DNA of 64,000 nt from Brucella pseudogrignonensis. GTDB taxonomy: Bacteria > Pseudomonadota > Alphaproteobacteria > Rhizobiales > Rhizobiaceae. The stretch spans positions 55,756-119,755 of the forward strand of contig NZ_NNRM01000045.1 in assembly GCF_002252525.1 (NCBI RefSeq). Direction: 5' to 3'. The notes below the pieces were generated by a model. That model saw only the letters and a list, made by a program, of their open reading frames with translations, was not told the origin of the DNA and did not search any database. The position numbers and the translations under genes are program-made. Of this stretch, positions 44,683-54,133 are shown piece after piece (the stretch's first letter is position 1; the number at the start of each line of letters is the position of its first letter).

Positions 44683-45669
44683 GTGGCGCAGATTCTAACC
44701 CTTTTCAGGAAACGTCTGATCAGCAGCATGATTGTGCTGCTGATTGTTATTATTGGCTGTTTTTTGATGTTGGAAACAGCACCGGGCGATGCTGTTGATG
44801 CCTATGCGGTAAGCTTCGGCGGTGATGCGAATGCCATTGCTGAAATGCGCGCTCGCTGGGGGCTGGATCAATCCGTTTGGCACAGGTTGACTGCCTATCT
44901 TGCTGCACTTTTGCAGGGCAATCTTGGTTGGTCGGTCAGTTTCAATCGCCCCATTCTCGATGTCATTCTTGAGCGCCTTCCCAATACGCTTTTGCTGATG
45001 GGCGCTGCGACGGCGCTGTCTTTCGCGGTCGGTTCGGCTCTGGGGATTGTCGCAGGCGCAAGACCGGGAAGCTTTCGCGATCGTTTCCTGTCGGTTGCCT
45101 CGCTTGTACTCTATGCAATTCCCGGTTTCTGGCTGGCACTTGTGCTGGTCATCCTGTTTTCAATCCGGCTGCGCTGGCTGCCTTCAAGCGGCATTGAGAC
45201 CATTGCTTCCGGCAAGGAAGGTCTGGCGCGTGGGCTTGATATAGCGCGTCATCTCCTGCTGCCGGTGGTCTCGCTGGCGCTGATTTATCTGGCCCTTTAT
45301 CTGCGTGTGATGCGCGCTTCCATGGCTGACATCTGGCGTATGGATTTCGTCCGCGCACTGAAAGCGCGAGGCATATCACGCCCGCGCATTGTGCTGAGTC
45401 ATGTGGCGCGTAACGCGCTCTCGCCGCTTGTCACCATGCTTGGGCTGCAAGCTGCTTCCATGCTGGGTGGCAGCGTGGTGATTGAAAGCGTCTTTGCAGT
45501 TCCCGGCCTTGGAAGGCTCGCACAGGAGGCGGTCGCCAGCCGCGATACGCCTTTGCTGCTGGGCGTCATTTTGACGAGTGCCATCATGGTGATTGCCGTC
45601 AATTTTGTCGTCGATCTTCTCTATCTCTGGCTTGATCCGCGCATATCTGCGGGAAAGGTCCGGCCATGA
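44683..45669 (+). CDS. ABC transporter permease, DppB/OppB type
   Basis: This inner-membrane permease of about 328 residues has six membrane segments and the family loop ALKARGISRPRIVLSHVARNAL (EAA motif) near residue 230. An N-terminal TM and the short periplasmic ETAPGDAVDAY are typical of DppB. The start is uncertain: GTG 44683 or TTG 44668, neither with a good ribosome site. It overlaps the next permease by 4 bases. Confidence 0.9.
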   Translation: MAQILTLFRKRLISSMIVLLIVIIGCFLMLETAPGDAVDAYAVSFGGDANAIAEMRARWGLDQSVWHRLTAYLAALLQGNLGWSVSFNRPILDVILERLPNTLLLMGAATALSFAVGSALGIVAGARPGSFRDRFLSVASLVLYAIPGFWLALVLVILFSIRLRWLPSSGIETIASGKEGLARGLDIARHLLLPVVSLALIYLALYLRVMRASMADIWRMDFVRALKARGISRPRIVLSHVARNALSPLVTMLGLQAASMLGGSVVIESVFAVPGLGRLAQEAVASRDTPLLLGVILTSAIMVIAVNFVVDLLYLWLDPRISAGKVRP

Positions 45670-46496
45670 GTGGGATGAGACGTTACTTCGGATCTGGCGA
45701 GGGCGTTGCAGGCGCGATTATTCTGCTCGTGCTTATCGCAGCAGCGCTTTTTGCACCGCTGCTCTTTCCCGGCGATCCGCTGCGTATTGTTGCAACGCCG
45801 ATGCTTGCGCCATTCGACAATGCATCCTTTCCACTCGGAACAGACAGGCTGGGTCGTGATGTGCTGGCCGAGCTTTTCCATGCGAGTCGTACATCGCTGG
45901 TCGTAGGGCTGGCCGCAGCGACTGCATCTATTTTGATTGGCAGCATTGTCGGTACACTCTCAGGTTTCGCGGGTGGTCTGGTCGATGAAGTGCTGATGCG
46001 CATCACGGAAGCTTTTCAGACTGTGCCGGGCTTTCTGCTGGCGCTGGCACTGGTCAGCATAGCCGGGCCCTCGCTGCCGATCTTGGTTGCGGCGATAGCG
46101 CTTTCAAGCTGGACGCAGGCTGCACGCCTTACGCGCGGGCAGGTGTTGTCGATCCGTGAGCGCGATTATGTAGCGTCAGCCCACGTTATCGGTATGCACC
46201 CGTTGGAAATTGCTTTCCGGCAAATCCTGCCCAATGCCTTGCCGCCCGTGCTGGCGCTTGTGCCGGTGATTGTCGCCTCTGCAATTCTGATTGAAGCAGC
46301 GTTGTCATTTCTGGGGCTTGGTGATCCCAATCGCGTGACATGGGGCGGCATGATTGCCGAAGGCCGCACGGTTTTACGCTCTGCGCCTTGGTTGTCCATT
46401 CTGCCCGGACTTGCGCTGGCTTTGACCGTTGTTGGTGTCTATCTCGCGGGTGAAGGCATCACGCAGGCTGCATCGCGGCGCGAGGTGCAGGCATGA
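45666..46496 (+). CDS. ABC transporter permease, DppC/OppC type
   Basis: This 276-residue inner-membrane permease carries the DppC features: N-terminal TM, FPLGTDRLGRDVLAELFHASRTSL, and the EAA loop ASAHVIGMHPLEIAFRQILPNALP. ATG 45666 overlaps the stop of the DppB-type gene, and its own stop overlaps the first ATPase gene (ATGA), showing tight coupling. Confidence 0.92.
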   Translation: MSGMRRYFGSGEGVAGAIILLVLIAAALFAPLLFPGDPLRIVATPMLAPFDNASFPLGTDRLGRDVLAELFHASRTSLVVGLAAATASILIGSIVGTLSGFAGGLVDEVLMRITEAFQTVPGFLLALALVSIAGPSLPILVAAIALSSWTQAARLTRGQVLSIRERDYVASAHVIGMHPLEIAFRQILPNALPPVLALVPVIVASAILIEAALSFLGLGDPNRVTWGGMIAEGRTVLRSAPWLSILPGLALALTVVGVYLAGEGITQAASRREVQA

Positions 46497-47248
46497 GCGT
46501 GCTCGCCCATATTGAAAACCTCGGCGTGCGCTATGGCAGCGATACAGCGCTTAACAATCTTAATCTCGATATAGATACCGGTGAAACGCTTGCCATTATC
46601 GGTGAAAGCGGTTCCGGAAAAAGCACATTGGCGTTGGCCCTTGCGGGCCTGCTGCCAGCCAATGCTCGCGTTTCAGGCTCGATCCAATGGCCGAATGGAG
46701 AACCAAGGCCGGGCCGTGATGTGGGCTTTGTGTTTCAGGATCCGGCTTCAAGTTTCGATCCCTCGATGCGCGTTGGTGCGCAACTGGTTGAGACAATCCG
46801 TGCCCACGAAAACATTGATCGTCATGCGGCAAAAGATAAGGCGCTCAAGCTGTTAGCGCGCGTTCAGATAGCAGAGCCTAATTCAAGTTTTTCGCGCTAT
46901 CCGCATCAGTTTTCCGGTGGGCAGAAACAGCGTATCGCTATAGCTCTTGCCATCGCAGCCAACCCCAAACTGCTGATTGCGGACGAGCCAACCAGTGCGC
47001 TCGATACCATTGTGCAACAAGAAATTGTAGCACTGCTGCGCGCCTTGGTTCAGGCTGACGGCATGACGCTGATCTTCATCACACATGATATTGCGCTGGC
47101 TTCCAATCTGGCGGATCGTATTGCCGTGTTCCGTCATGGCGAACTGGTGGAGAGCGGTCCGGCGCGTGCGATCATAGCAAACCCAAAGAGCGATTATACA
47201 AAAGCGCTGATTGCAGCCGTTCCCAAGCTGGAGCCGCAACATGGATAG
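46493..47248 (+). CDS. ABC transporter ATP-binding protein, DppD/OppD type
   Basis: This 251-residue ATPase has Walker A GESGSGKSTLALAL, Q-loop VFQDPASSFDPSM, signature FSGGQKQRIAIALAI, Walker B LLIADEPTSALD and H-loop ITHDIALA. It lacks the long C-terminal oligopeptide extension, so it is shorter than usual OppD (about 330). It is fourth in the importer operon and overlaps the second ATPase gene by 8 bases. Confidence 0.93.
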   Translation: MSVLAHIENLGVRYGSDTALNNLNLDIDTGETLAIIGESGSGKSTLALALAGLLPANARVSGSIQWPNGEPRPGRDVGFVFQDPASSFDPSMRVGAQLVETIRAHENIDRHAAKDKALKLLARVQIAEPNSSFSRYPHQFSGGQKQRIAIALAIAANPKLLIADEPTSALDTIVQQEIVALLRALVQADGMTLIFITHDIALASNLADRIAVFRHGELVESGPARAIIANPKSDYTKALIAAVPKLEPQHG

Positions 47249-47984
47249 GACTTTGTTGCAGGCGACTGACTTGACCGTGCGTTATGGCGAGAAGCTGGCG
47301 CTGGATCATGTAAATCTTGAGATTGCAGCAGGTGAAACGCTGGCGCTGGTCGGGCCTTCCGGCAGTGGTAAATCCACATTGGCGCGCGCACTTCTAAGGC
47401 TGCATTCGCTTGAATCCGGTTTTATCCAGTTTGAGAATGAGAATTGGCTTGCGCTCAAAGGCAGCAAACTAAGAAAGCGTCGCGCACGGATGCAGATGGT
47501 GTTTCAAGATCCGCTTTCGGCATTCAATCCACGCGCAACGGTGCATGATCTGCTCAGCGAACCGCTGCGCATTCATGGGATAAGACGCGATATTTCCGAG
47601 CTTTTGCAAAAGGTTGGCCTTGATCCCAAGTTGAGCAAACGCGGAGTGCATGAGATTTCCGGTGGCCAGCGTCAGCGGGTGGGAATTGCGCGGGCCTTTG
47701 CAACAACACCGACGCTCATCGTTCTGGATGAAGCGGTGTCGGCGCTCGATGTGACGGTGCGTGGCTCTATTCTGAAATTATTGAAGGAAATACAGAAGGC
47801 CGAACGCACGGCCTATCTCTTCATCACGCATGATCTGGCGGTTGCTGCACAAATGGCCGATCGGATTGCTGTGATGGAACGCGGGCGAATTGTCGAATGC
47901 CGCCCGGCGCGGGAGTTAATCGCGGCACCGCAAGCGCCTGTTACAAAGGCGCTTATCGATGCGGTGCCGAAAATATCGACTTAG
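47241..47984 (+). CDS. ABC transporter ATP-binding protein, DppF/OppF type
   Basis: This 247-residue ATPase has Walker A GPSGSGKSTLARAL, Q-loop VFQDPLSAFNPRAT, signature ISGGQRQRVGIARAF, Walker B LIVLDEAVSALD and H-loop ITHDLAVA. ATG 47241 lies within the end of the previous gene. It completes the five-gene importer and converges on proC, overlapping its end by 4 bases. Like its partner it lacks the C-terminal extension, which fits a small-peptide or nickel-type system. Confidence 0.93.
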   Translation: MDRTLLQATDLTVRYGEKLALDHVNLEIAAGETLALVGPSGSGKSTLARALLRLHSLESGFIQFENENWLALKGSKLRKRRARMQMVFQDPLSAFNPRATVHDLLSEPLRIHGIRRDISELLQKVGLDPKLSKRGVHEISGGQRQRVGIARAFATTPTLIVLDEAVSALDVTVRGSILKLLKEIQKAERTAYLFITHDLAVAAQMADRIAVMERGRIVECRPARELIAAPQAPVTKALIDAVPKIST

Positions 47985-48796
47985 GCTTTTCCAAGCTCAA
48001 TCGAACGCTTGCGTGCCGCGTCAACAGCTTCGGCCACCAGATTCTTGAGGCGATCTTCACCCATTAAGACGTTCAGTGCTGCGGCAGTTGTGCCGTTGGG
48101 GCTTGTAACCTGCTCGCGCAGCTTGGTTGGGCTGTCGCTGCTTGCGGCAGCCAATGCACCTGCTCCCATGACGGTCTGCATGGCAAGAAGCGCTGCCGTT
48201 TCGCGCGGCAGGCCAGCGGTCACACCAGCATCGGTCAGCGCTTCAATGAAGTGGAAAACATAAGCAGGGCCGGAGCCGGAAACGGCAGTCACGGCATCCA
48301 TTTGTGCTTCATCGTCGATGCTTGCGACCTTGCCAGATGTTTTGAGCAGGCTCTTTACGAAAGCAGCGTCGTCATCGCGGACATTGGCATTCTTATAGGT
48401 GACAAGCATTCCCTTGCCGATTGCGGCAGGCGTGTTTGGCATACAACGCATGATTTTTGCATCGCTGCCCAGGTGCTGTTCGAAGAATGAAACCGGAATG
48501 CCAGCAGCCACGCTGACAAAGGTAGCATTCGGTGCAAAGCGCTTATAGGCAGGCAATACATCGCCCATGACTTGCGGCTTGACGGCAACCAGCACCATGC
48601 GCGGATTGAGATCATCGGAGAGGGAGTCGGCGCTTGAGCAGGCATTTACACCTGCAAGCGCTGCGCGGCTCTGAAGGGCTTCGGAAGGTTCAACCACATG
48701 CACATTCTCGGATTGTAAAATGCCGCTGTCGAGCCAGCCTTTGAGCATGGCAAAGCCCATATTACCGCAACCGACGAGAATGACTGTATCTTGCAT
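47981..48796 (-). CDS. proC: Pyrroline-5-carboxylate reductase
   Basis: This 271-residue NAD(P)H enzyme makes L-proline from pyrroline-5-carboxylate. The N-terminal nucleotide motif is GCGNMGFAMLKGW (about 9-21). The C-terminal signature region contains AVSGSGPAYVFHFIEAL and LREQVTSPNGTTAAAL, which form the dimer active site. The gene is monocistronic and converges on the ABC importer. Confidence 0.95.
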   Translation of the reverse strand: MQDTVILVGCGNMGFAMLKGWLDSGILQSENVHVVEPSEALQSRAALAGVNACSSADSLSDDLNPRMVLVAVKPQVMGDVLPAYKRFAPNATFVSVAAGIPVSFFEQHLGSDAKIMRCMPNTPAAIGKGMLVTYKNANVRDDDAAFVKSLLKTSGKVASIDDEAQMDAVTAVSGSGPAYVFHFIEALTDAGVTAGLPRETAALLAMQTVMGAGALAAASSDSPTKLREQVTSPNGTTAAALNVLMGEDRLKNLVAEAVDAARKRSIELGKA

Positions 48797-49043
48797 GAGA
48801 AAGTTCCACCTTCATGAATCGAGTGTTTAAGCACTGTCGTTTGTTGGGTCCGATATAGCCCTCCATAAACACAAACCGCAAGGCGCGAAGGCAAAAACTC
48901 TGGAGAAGAGACAGGCTTTAATGTTTCAAACTTGCAATCAATTCTTTGTTGAACAGATGCTGTTTTATGGATAGGTCTCTTTCTGGAAAATAGTTACGAC
49001 CTAATAAAATCTGTTGTAAATCATTGCTTTAAAAGGTGAGCAA

Positions 49044-49532
49044 ATGCTTGGAAAAGCTTTCCATATCGTGCGTGTGGCTACAATTGCAGCCGGTGTTATG
49101 ACCGCAGGTGCAGCCGTCGCCGAAACGCCAAACGGTCCGGAATGGGCCGTTAAGGAAATCAGCAAGCTGTCCGATGCTGATCTTGTTATTTCGTCACCCG
49201 CAGGCAAAGCACTTATGGATAAGCTGGCTCCTGATCACGACAAAGCTTGTGGCAAGCCAGATGAAAATCGCCCGGACTTTGACGAGTATTGCTCATGGGT
49301 CTTCAACAATGAAGAGGCCGATTTTGATGTCCTTTTCGGCATTAAAGATGGCAAGATCGTCAGCGTCGTAGCGTCAACTGTGCCTGAAAATAACGATGTA
49401 TGGGTATGCGGACCGACCAAAAAAGATATTCCTGAGAGCGACTTGCAGACATGCAATGTGCGTTCAGCTGATGAAAAGAGCCGTGCGCATTGGTCGGAAA
49501 GCTGGGAAAGCTTCCTGAACTCGATCAACTAA
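49044..49532 (+). CDS. Exported protein of unknown function
   Basis: This 162-residue protein has a signal peptide ending AAVAET and a mature part with four Cys residues (ACGK, YCSW, VCGP, TCNV), which suggests two disulphides in the periplasm. The ribosome site AGGTGAG stands 6 bases before ATG 49044, and a strong terminator follows. No family is recognised. Confidence 0.75.
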   Translation: MLGKAFHIVRVATIAAGVMTAGAAVAETPNGPEWAVKEISKLSDADLVISSPAGKALMDKLAPDHDKACGKPDENRPDFDEYCSWVFNNEEADFDVLFGIKDGKIVSVVASTVPENNDVWVCGPTKKDIPESDLQTCNVRSADEKSRAHWSESWESFLNSIN

Positions 49533-49570
49533 TGCTTAGTAACTAAGCGCAGGCTTTTGTTATTCATAAT

Positions 49571-49607
49571 AAGTGGCGCTGACGTAAGTTGGCGCCACTT
49601 TCTTTTT
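49571..49607 (+). terminator. Rho-independent terminator
   Basis: AAGTGGCGC (49571-49579) and GCGCCACTT (49592-49600) pair, followed by TCTTTTT. It ends the message of the exported protein gene at 49044-49532. Confidence 0.88.
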
Positions 49608-49682
49608 ATAATTTTATTGTGATTTATTGATTGCTTACTCTTTATGTTCCAAGATGCGGTGCACATTGCATTGAGGGGAACA

Positions 49683-50285
49683 ATGGATCCGGCATTAACG
49701 ACTGGCGTGCCACCTGCGGAAGCTTTCACGCATGTTCGCATCATCATCGGCATTATTCTTGGTCTTTGCGTATCCCGCCTTCTGACGGGTTTCGCGCGTT
49801 TCATCCAGCATCCAGGCAAGCAGAAAATCTACCCGGTTCATCTGGGCTGGGTGGCTTTCATTCTGCTTTCCGTCATCCATTTCTGGTGGTTCGAGTTTAG
49901 CCTGCGCACCATTCCGCTATGGACGTTCGAGAAATATTTCTTCGTCATTTTCTATGCCGGGCTTTATTTCCTGCTCTGCACGCTGCTCTTTCCCGACAGC
50001 ATGGAAGAATATACCGGCTATCGCGATTATTTCCTCTCGCGGCGAAAATGGTTCTTCGGCATTCTCGCGCTGGTTTACGTCGCTGATGTCATCGATACGC
50101 TAATCAAAGGCATGGAGCACTATAACCTTTACGGGATCGAATACCCAATTCGTGTCGGTGCGCTGATCGCGGGCAGTCTCATAGCGATGTTCACCGATAA
50201 CCGGCGCTATCATGCGATCTTTGTCAGCGTCGCGCTCCTCTATGAAATAGCCTTCACGCTCCGGCATTTTGCGACTTTATCCTGA
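49683..50285 (+). CDS. Integral membrane protein of unknown function
   Basis: This 200-residue protein has about five or six hydrophobic segments (IIIGIILGLCVSRLLTG, GWVAFILLSVIHFWWFEF, FFVIFYAGLYFLLCTLLF, FFGILALVYVADVIDTL, VGALIAGSLIAMF and the C-terminal ALLYEIAFTL). ATG 49683 with GAGGGGAA upstream is preferred to the longer frame from 49644. It has no recognised domain. It lies alone before folD with no visible regulatory link. Confidence 0.75.
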   Translation: MDPALTTGVPPAEAFTHVRIIIGIILGLCVSRLLTGFARFIQHPGKQKIYPVHLGWVAFILLSVIHFWWFEFSLRTIPLWTFEKYFFVIFYAGLYFLLCTLLFPDSMEEYTGYRDYFLSRRKWFFGILALVYVADVIDTLIKGMEHYNLYGIEYPIRVGALIAGSLIAMFTDNRRYHAIFVSVALLYEIAFTLRHFATLS

Positions 50286-50395
50286 AACTTGCCTTTTCTG
50301 AGATTGTCATCTCAGTCGATGACGCTTATTGGCATGTTTTCAGGATCAAGGCGCTGTATCCCAAGGCATCGCCTGTTTAAAACGGAGCATTCGAT

Positions 50396-51295
50396 ATGGC
50401 CCAATTGATCGATGGCAAGAAGCTCGCCGAGGATGTGGTTTCCACGGTGAAGCGTGAGACCGAAAAGCTCGTTAGTGCGACCGGCGTTGTGCCGGGCATC
50501 GCAGTGGTGATTGTCGGTGAAGATCCGGCAAGCCAGGTTTATGTCGCCTCTAAGGGCAAGAAAGCCAAGGAATGCGGCTTTGTTTCCGTTCAGCACGATT
50601 TGACTGAGAATGCTTCTGAGCAGGAGCTTCTCGATCTCATCGACAGCCTGAATAACGATCCTGCCATCCACGGTATTCTGGTGCAGCTGCCGCTGCCAAA
50701 GCACATCGATTCAGGTCGCGTGATCCAGACAATCTCGCCAGAAAAAGACGTTGACGGCTTCCATTTCATCAATGTGGGCAAGCTTGGCACCGGCGAAGTC
50801 GACACGGCTTTTGTTCCATGTACGCCAGCTGGCGCAATGATTATGATCGAGCGCATTCATGGCCGTGATCTGTCGGGCCTTAATGCCGTTGTGATTGGTC
50901 GTTCCAATATCGTTGGCAAGCCGATGTTCAACCTTCTGCTCGCAGCCAATGCAACAGTAACCGTAGCACATAGCCGTACTAAGGACCTGCCAGCGATTGC
51001 CCGCACCGCCGACATTCTGGTTGCGGCTGTAGGTCGTCCGCAGATGGTCAAAGGCGACTGGGTCAAGCCGGGAGCAACAGTGATCGATGTTGGTATCAAT
51101 CGCATCCCTGCACCTGAAAAGGGCGAAGGCAAGACACGTCTAGTTGGCGATGTCGATTTTGCGGATGCGGAAAAGGTGGCAGGTGCCATTACGCCGGTTC
51201 CGGGTGGCGTTGGTCCGATGACCATCGCTATGCTGATGGCCAACACTTTGACGGCTGCTTGCCGCAGTGTTGACTTCGAAAAGCCAGTATTTTGA
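50396..51295 (+). CDS. folD: Methylenetetrahydrofolate dehydrogenase / methenyltetrahydrofolate cyclohydrolase
   Basis: This 299-residue bifunctional enzyme interconverts methylene-, methenyl- and formyl-tetrahydrofolate for one-carbon metabolism. Signatures are [13 protein letters not shown] (with the catalytic Lys), QLPLPKHID, the nucleotide loop [12 protein letters not shown] and the C-terminal [16 protein letters not shown]. It is monocistronic with two terminator hairpins after it. Co-location with the mes methionine genes is not close enough to imply an operon. Confidence 0.95.
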   Translation: MAQLIDGKKLAEDVVSTVKRETEKLVSATGVVPGIAVVIVGEDPASQVYVASKGKKAKECGFVSVQHDLTENASEQELLDLIDSLNNDPAIHGILVQLPLPKHIDSGRVIQTISPEKDVDGFHFINVGKLGTGEVDTAFVPCTPAGAMIMIERIHGRDLSGLNAVVIGRSNIVGKPMFNLLLAANATVTVAHSRTKDLPAIARTADILVAAVGRPQMVKGDWVKPGATVIDVGINRIPAPEKGEGKTRLVGDVDFADAEKVAGAITPVPGGVGPMTIAMLMANTLTAACRSVDFEKPVF

Positions 51296-51305
51296 CACAA
51301 TTGAG

Positions 51306-51326
51306 AGGCGTTTTTTGCGCCTTTTT
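51306..51326 (+). terminator. Terminator directly after folD
   Basis: AGGCG (51306-51310) and CGCCT (51318-51322) form a short stem followed by TTTTT. It is the first of two hairpins after folD. Confidence 0.6.
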
Positions 51327-51347
51327 GTGAGTTTTCGTCAGTTTAAG

Positions 51348-51384
51348 AGGCAAAGCGGCATAAAAACCGCTTTGCCTTATTTTT
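51348..51384 (+). terminator. Second terminator between convergent folD and edd
   Basis: AGGCAAAGCGG (51348-51358) and CCGCTTTGCCT (51367-51377) form an 11-bp perfect stem, with ATTTTT after it on the plus strand. On the minus strand no T-run follows. Confidence 0.8.
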
Positions 51385-51397
51385 AACACGTCAGATT

Positions 51398-53221
51398 TCA
51401 GAAGACCGAAGCGCCTTCGTCAGCTCGCCCGGCGATGTTGCGGAAAGCGCGGAAAAGTTCGCGTCCCATGCCATGTTCATTGGCTGAAAGATCGGGGCAC
51501 TGTTCGATACGTTCATCAAGGAGCGCATCACTGATGAGAACGTCCAGAGTACCGTTCACGGCATCAAGACGAACAATATCGCCGGTGCGGATTTTCCCAA
51601 TTGCGCCACCATCGAGTGCTTCCGGCGTCACATGGATGGCAGACGGCACCTTGCCGGACGCGCCGGAAAGACGACCATCGGTAACAAGCGCCACGCGCTG
51701 TCCGCGATCCTGCAAAATACCGAGCACCGTCATCAGTTTGTGCAGTTCGGGCATACCATTGGCTTTCGGCCCCTGATAACGCACAACTGCGATAAAGTCG
51801 CCGGTCAGGTCTCCAGCCTTGAAGGCCGCCTGCAATTCGGCCTGATCGTTGAAGACTTTCGCTGTCGCTTCAATGACATGGCGCTCCGGCTTGACGGCTG
51901 AAACCTTGATGATCGCATTGCCAATATTGCCGGTTAGAACCTTGATGCCACCGCTTGGCTGGAAGGGCGAGCCGATCTTTGCCAGCACCTTGTCGTCGCC
52001 ACTCTTTTCAGGAACGGGCTCGCGAACAACCGTGCCATTTTGCCCGAGCTTTGGCTCAATCGCATAAGGGCGCAGGCCTTCACCCCAAACGGTGCGAACA
52101 TCTTCATGCAAAATGCCGCCATCGAGCAATTCGCGGATCAAAAAGCCCATACCGCCCGCAGCATGAAAATGGTTCACATCGGCAAGACCGTTTGGATAAA
52201 CGCGCGCCAGCAAAGGCACCACGTCTGAAATCTCCGAAATGTCCTGCCACGTCAGTTTGATACCGGCGGCGGCTGCCATCGCAATCAGATGGATCGTGTG
52301 ATTGGTCGAGCCGCCAGTGGCGTTTAACCCAATGATACCATTGACGAAAGACCGCTCGTCGAGCATCTCGCCTACAGGCGTATATTCATTGCCACAAGCC
52401 GTAATCGCCAGCGCGCGCTTGGCAGCTTCGCGGGTCAGTGCGTCGCGCAATGGCGTGCCGGGATTGACGAAGGATGAGCCGGGCAAATGCAGCCCCATGA
52501 TCTCCATCAGCATCTGATTGGAATTGGCCGTGCCATAGAAAGTGCAGGTGCCGGGGCCATGATAGGATTTTGACTCGGATTCGAGCAATTCCGCGCGACC
52601 AACCTTGCCTTCTGCATAAAGCTGACGGGTCTTTGCTTTCTCGTCATTCGGCAGACCGCTTGTCATCGGCCCGGCCGGAATGAAGACCGCTGGCAAATGT
52701 CCAAAGGTGAGGGCGCCGACGATCAGCCCCGGTACGATCTTGTCGCAAACGCCGAGATAGACCGCAGCGTCGAACATATCATGCGACAGGCCGACGGCTG
52801 CTGCCATGGCAATGACTTCGCGGGAGAACAGCGAAAGCTCCATCCCGGCAAAGCCTTGCGTAACGCCATCGCACATTGCAGGCACGCCGCCCGCAACCTG
52901 CGCCACGCCGCCTGCTTCGCGCGCGGCTGTGCGGATCAGCTCCGGATAGGTTTCAAACGGCTGATGGGCCGAAAGCATATCATTGTAAGCGGTAATAATG
53001 CCGAGGTTTGGTACGACATCGGCGGTCAGAGCCGCCTTGTCATTCGGGCCGCAGGCGGCAAAACCGTGGGCGAGATTGGCGCATCCAAGGATCGAGCGAT
53101 GCGGCTTGCGAAAAGCCGCCTCGCGAACGCGCCCAATATAGGCTTCGCGGGTCGGTTTCGAGCGCTCAATGATACGCTCGGTAATGGCTTTGATGCGGGT
53201 ATGCGCAGTCTGCGTCGTCAT
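51398..53221 (-). CDS. edd: Phosphogluconate dehydratase
   Basis: This 607-residue iron-sulphur dehydratase converts 6-phosphogluconate to 2-keto-3-deoxy-6-phosphogluconate, the key Entner-Doudoroff step. Family marks include [70 protein letters not shown] and [19 protein letters not shown]. Cluster Cys residues occur in the MCDG, VCDK and GTCTF segments. ATG 53221 has AGGTGA upstream; GTG 53230 is in frame. It is third in the zwf-pgl-edd set; eda is not in the window. Confidence 0.95.
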   Translation of the reverse strand: MTTQTAHTRIKAITERIIERSKPTREAYIGRVREAAFRKPHRSILGCANLAHGFAACGPNDKAALTADVVPNLGIITAYNDMLSAHQPFETYPELIRTAAREAGGVAQVAGGVPAMCDGVTQGFAGMELSLFSREVIAMAAAVGLSHDMFDAAVYLGVCDKIVPGLIVGALTFGHLPAVFIPAGPMTSGLPNDEKAKTRQLYAEGKVGRAELLESESKSYHGPGTCTFYGTANSNQMLMEIMGLHLPGSSFVNPGTPLRDALTREAAKRALAITACGNEYTPVGEMLDERSFVNGIIGLNATGGSTNHTIHLIAMAAAAGIKLTWQDISEISDVVPLLARVYPNGLADVNHFHAAGGMGFLIRELLDGGILHEDVRTVWGEGLRPYAIEPKLGQNGTVVREPVPEKSGDDKVLAKIGSPFQPSGGIKVLTGNIGNAIIKVSAVKPERHVIEATAKVFNDQAELQAAFKAGDLTGDFIAVVRYQGPKANGMPELHKLMTVLGILQDRGQRVALVTDGRLSGASGKVPSAIHVTPEALDGGAIGKIRTGDIVRLDAVNGTLDVLISDALLDERIEQCPDLSANEHGMGRELFRAFRNIAGRADEGASVF

Positions 53222-53313
53222 GGGTATCACCTGCTGAAATATTGCCAGGCTTGCCTGTGGCTAATTATAAAACCCACAGTCCCAAACGCAAACTGCTGCG
53301 TTCGATGGGACTG

Positions 53314-54012
53314 TTAGCTCGTCCAGTAGAGTTGTATCGGCTTGCGCGCGTGACGGAACACGGCGCGAACCGGCATTTCATTTTCGTCGTCGTTGGCAAG
53401 TGCTTTCTCAAGCGTTGCCTGCTTGGCAGCGCCTTCGATATGCAGAACAAGCATGTCCGCTTCCACCAACAGCGGCAAAGTCAGTGTCAGACGCTTTTCG
53501 CCTGCGCCTTCCGCATGAATTGGCAGAACGACGGCTTTGGTCTTGGGATCGATTGCCTGATCAAGCCTGTCAGCATTCGGGAAGAACGAAGCTGTGTGGC
53601 CATCATTGCCCATACCAAGCACAACAACATCAAACGGGCGACGCAATGCATCGATGCGATTTGCTGCTGCAAGTGCTGCGGTTTCTGCGGTCGCTGCCGG
53701 ATTATAGAGGCCCACAAACTTCGCAACGCCTGCATGATCGCGCAACAGGTGGTCGCGCACCAGCTTTTCGTTGGAACGCTCGCTGGTTGGTGCAACAAAA
53801 CGCTCATCGACGAGCGTGATTGTAACAAGCGTCCAGTCGATCATCTTGCGGGACAGGATGTCGAACAGCTTGAGCGGCGTTGTGCCGCCGGAAACAGCGA
53901 TTGTCGCTTGCCCCCGCTCAGCGATAGCGGCAGCCAGCTTGTCCGCAATCGCTTCAGAAAGCGACTGTGCCAATTCCGTTCCGCTGGTAAAATCGTGCCG
54001 TTCGATGCTCAT
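53314..54012 (-). CDS. pgl: 6-phosphogluconolactonase
   Basis: This 232-residue enzyme hydrolyses 6-phosphogluconolactone to 6-phosphogluconate, joining zwf and edd reactions. It is the Pgl/DevB type with AVSGGTTPLKLFDIL, TLVDERFV, LGMGNDGHTASFFP and a C-terminal LPLLVEADMLVLHIEG. It is the middle gene of the Entner-Doudoroff cluster, with 121 bases to zwf and 92 to edd, so internal promoters or processing are possible. Confidence 0.94.
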   Translation of the reverse strand: MSIERHDFTSGTELAQSLSEAIADKLAAAIAERGQATIAVSGGTTPLKLFDILSRKMIDWTLVTITLVDERFVAPTSERSNEKLVRDHLLRDHAGVAKFVGLYNPAATAETAALAAANRIDALRRPFDVVVLGMGNDGHTASFFPNADRLDQAIDPKTKAVVLPIHAEGAGEKRLTLTLPLLVEADMLVLHIEGAAKQATLEKALANDDENEMPVRAVFRHARKPIQLYWTS

Positions 54013-54034
54013 GCCATACCTTTCAAGTCAGGAC

Positions 54035-54079
54035 AGAGCGAGCACCCCCTACCAGGTATTCGCGCTCGCTCTTTCTTTT
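54035..54079 (+). terminator. Terminator-like hairpin in the zwf-pgl gap, plus orientation
   Basis: AGAGCGAGC (54035-54043) and GCTCGCTCT (54064-54072) pair perfectly and are followed by TTCTTTTT on the plus strand, opposite to the genes around it. On the minus strand no T-run follows, so for the zwf-pgl message it would act only as an mRNA hairpin. Confidence 0.5.
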
Positions 54080-54133
54080 TGGCACAAAGACTGATCCGGA
54101 AATGTCTGTCAACGTCTCCGGGTCTTTGCTTTA

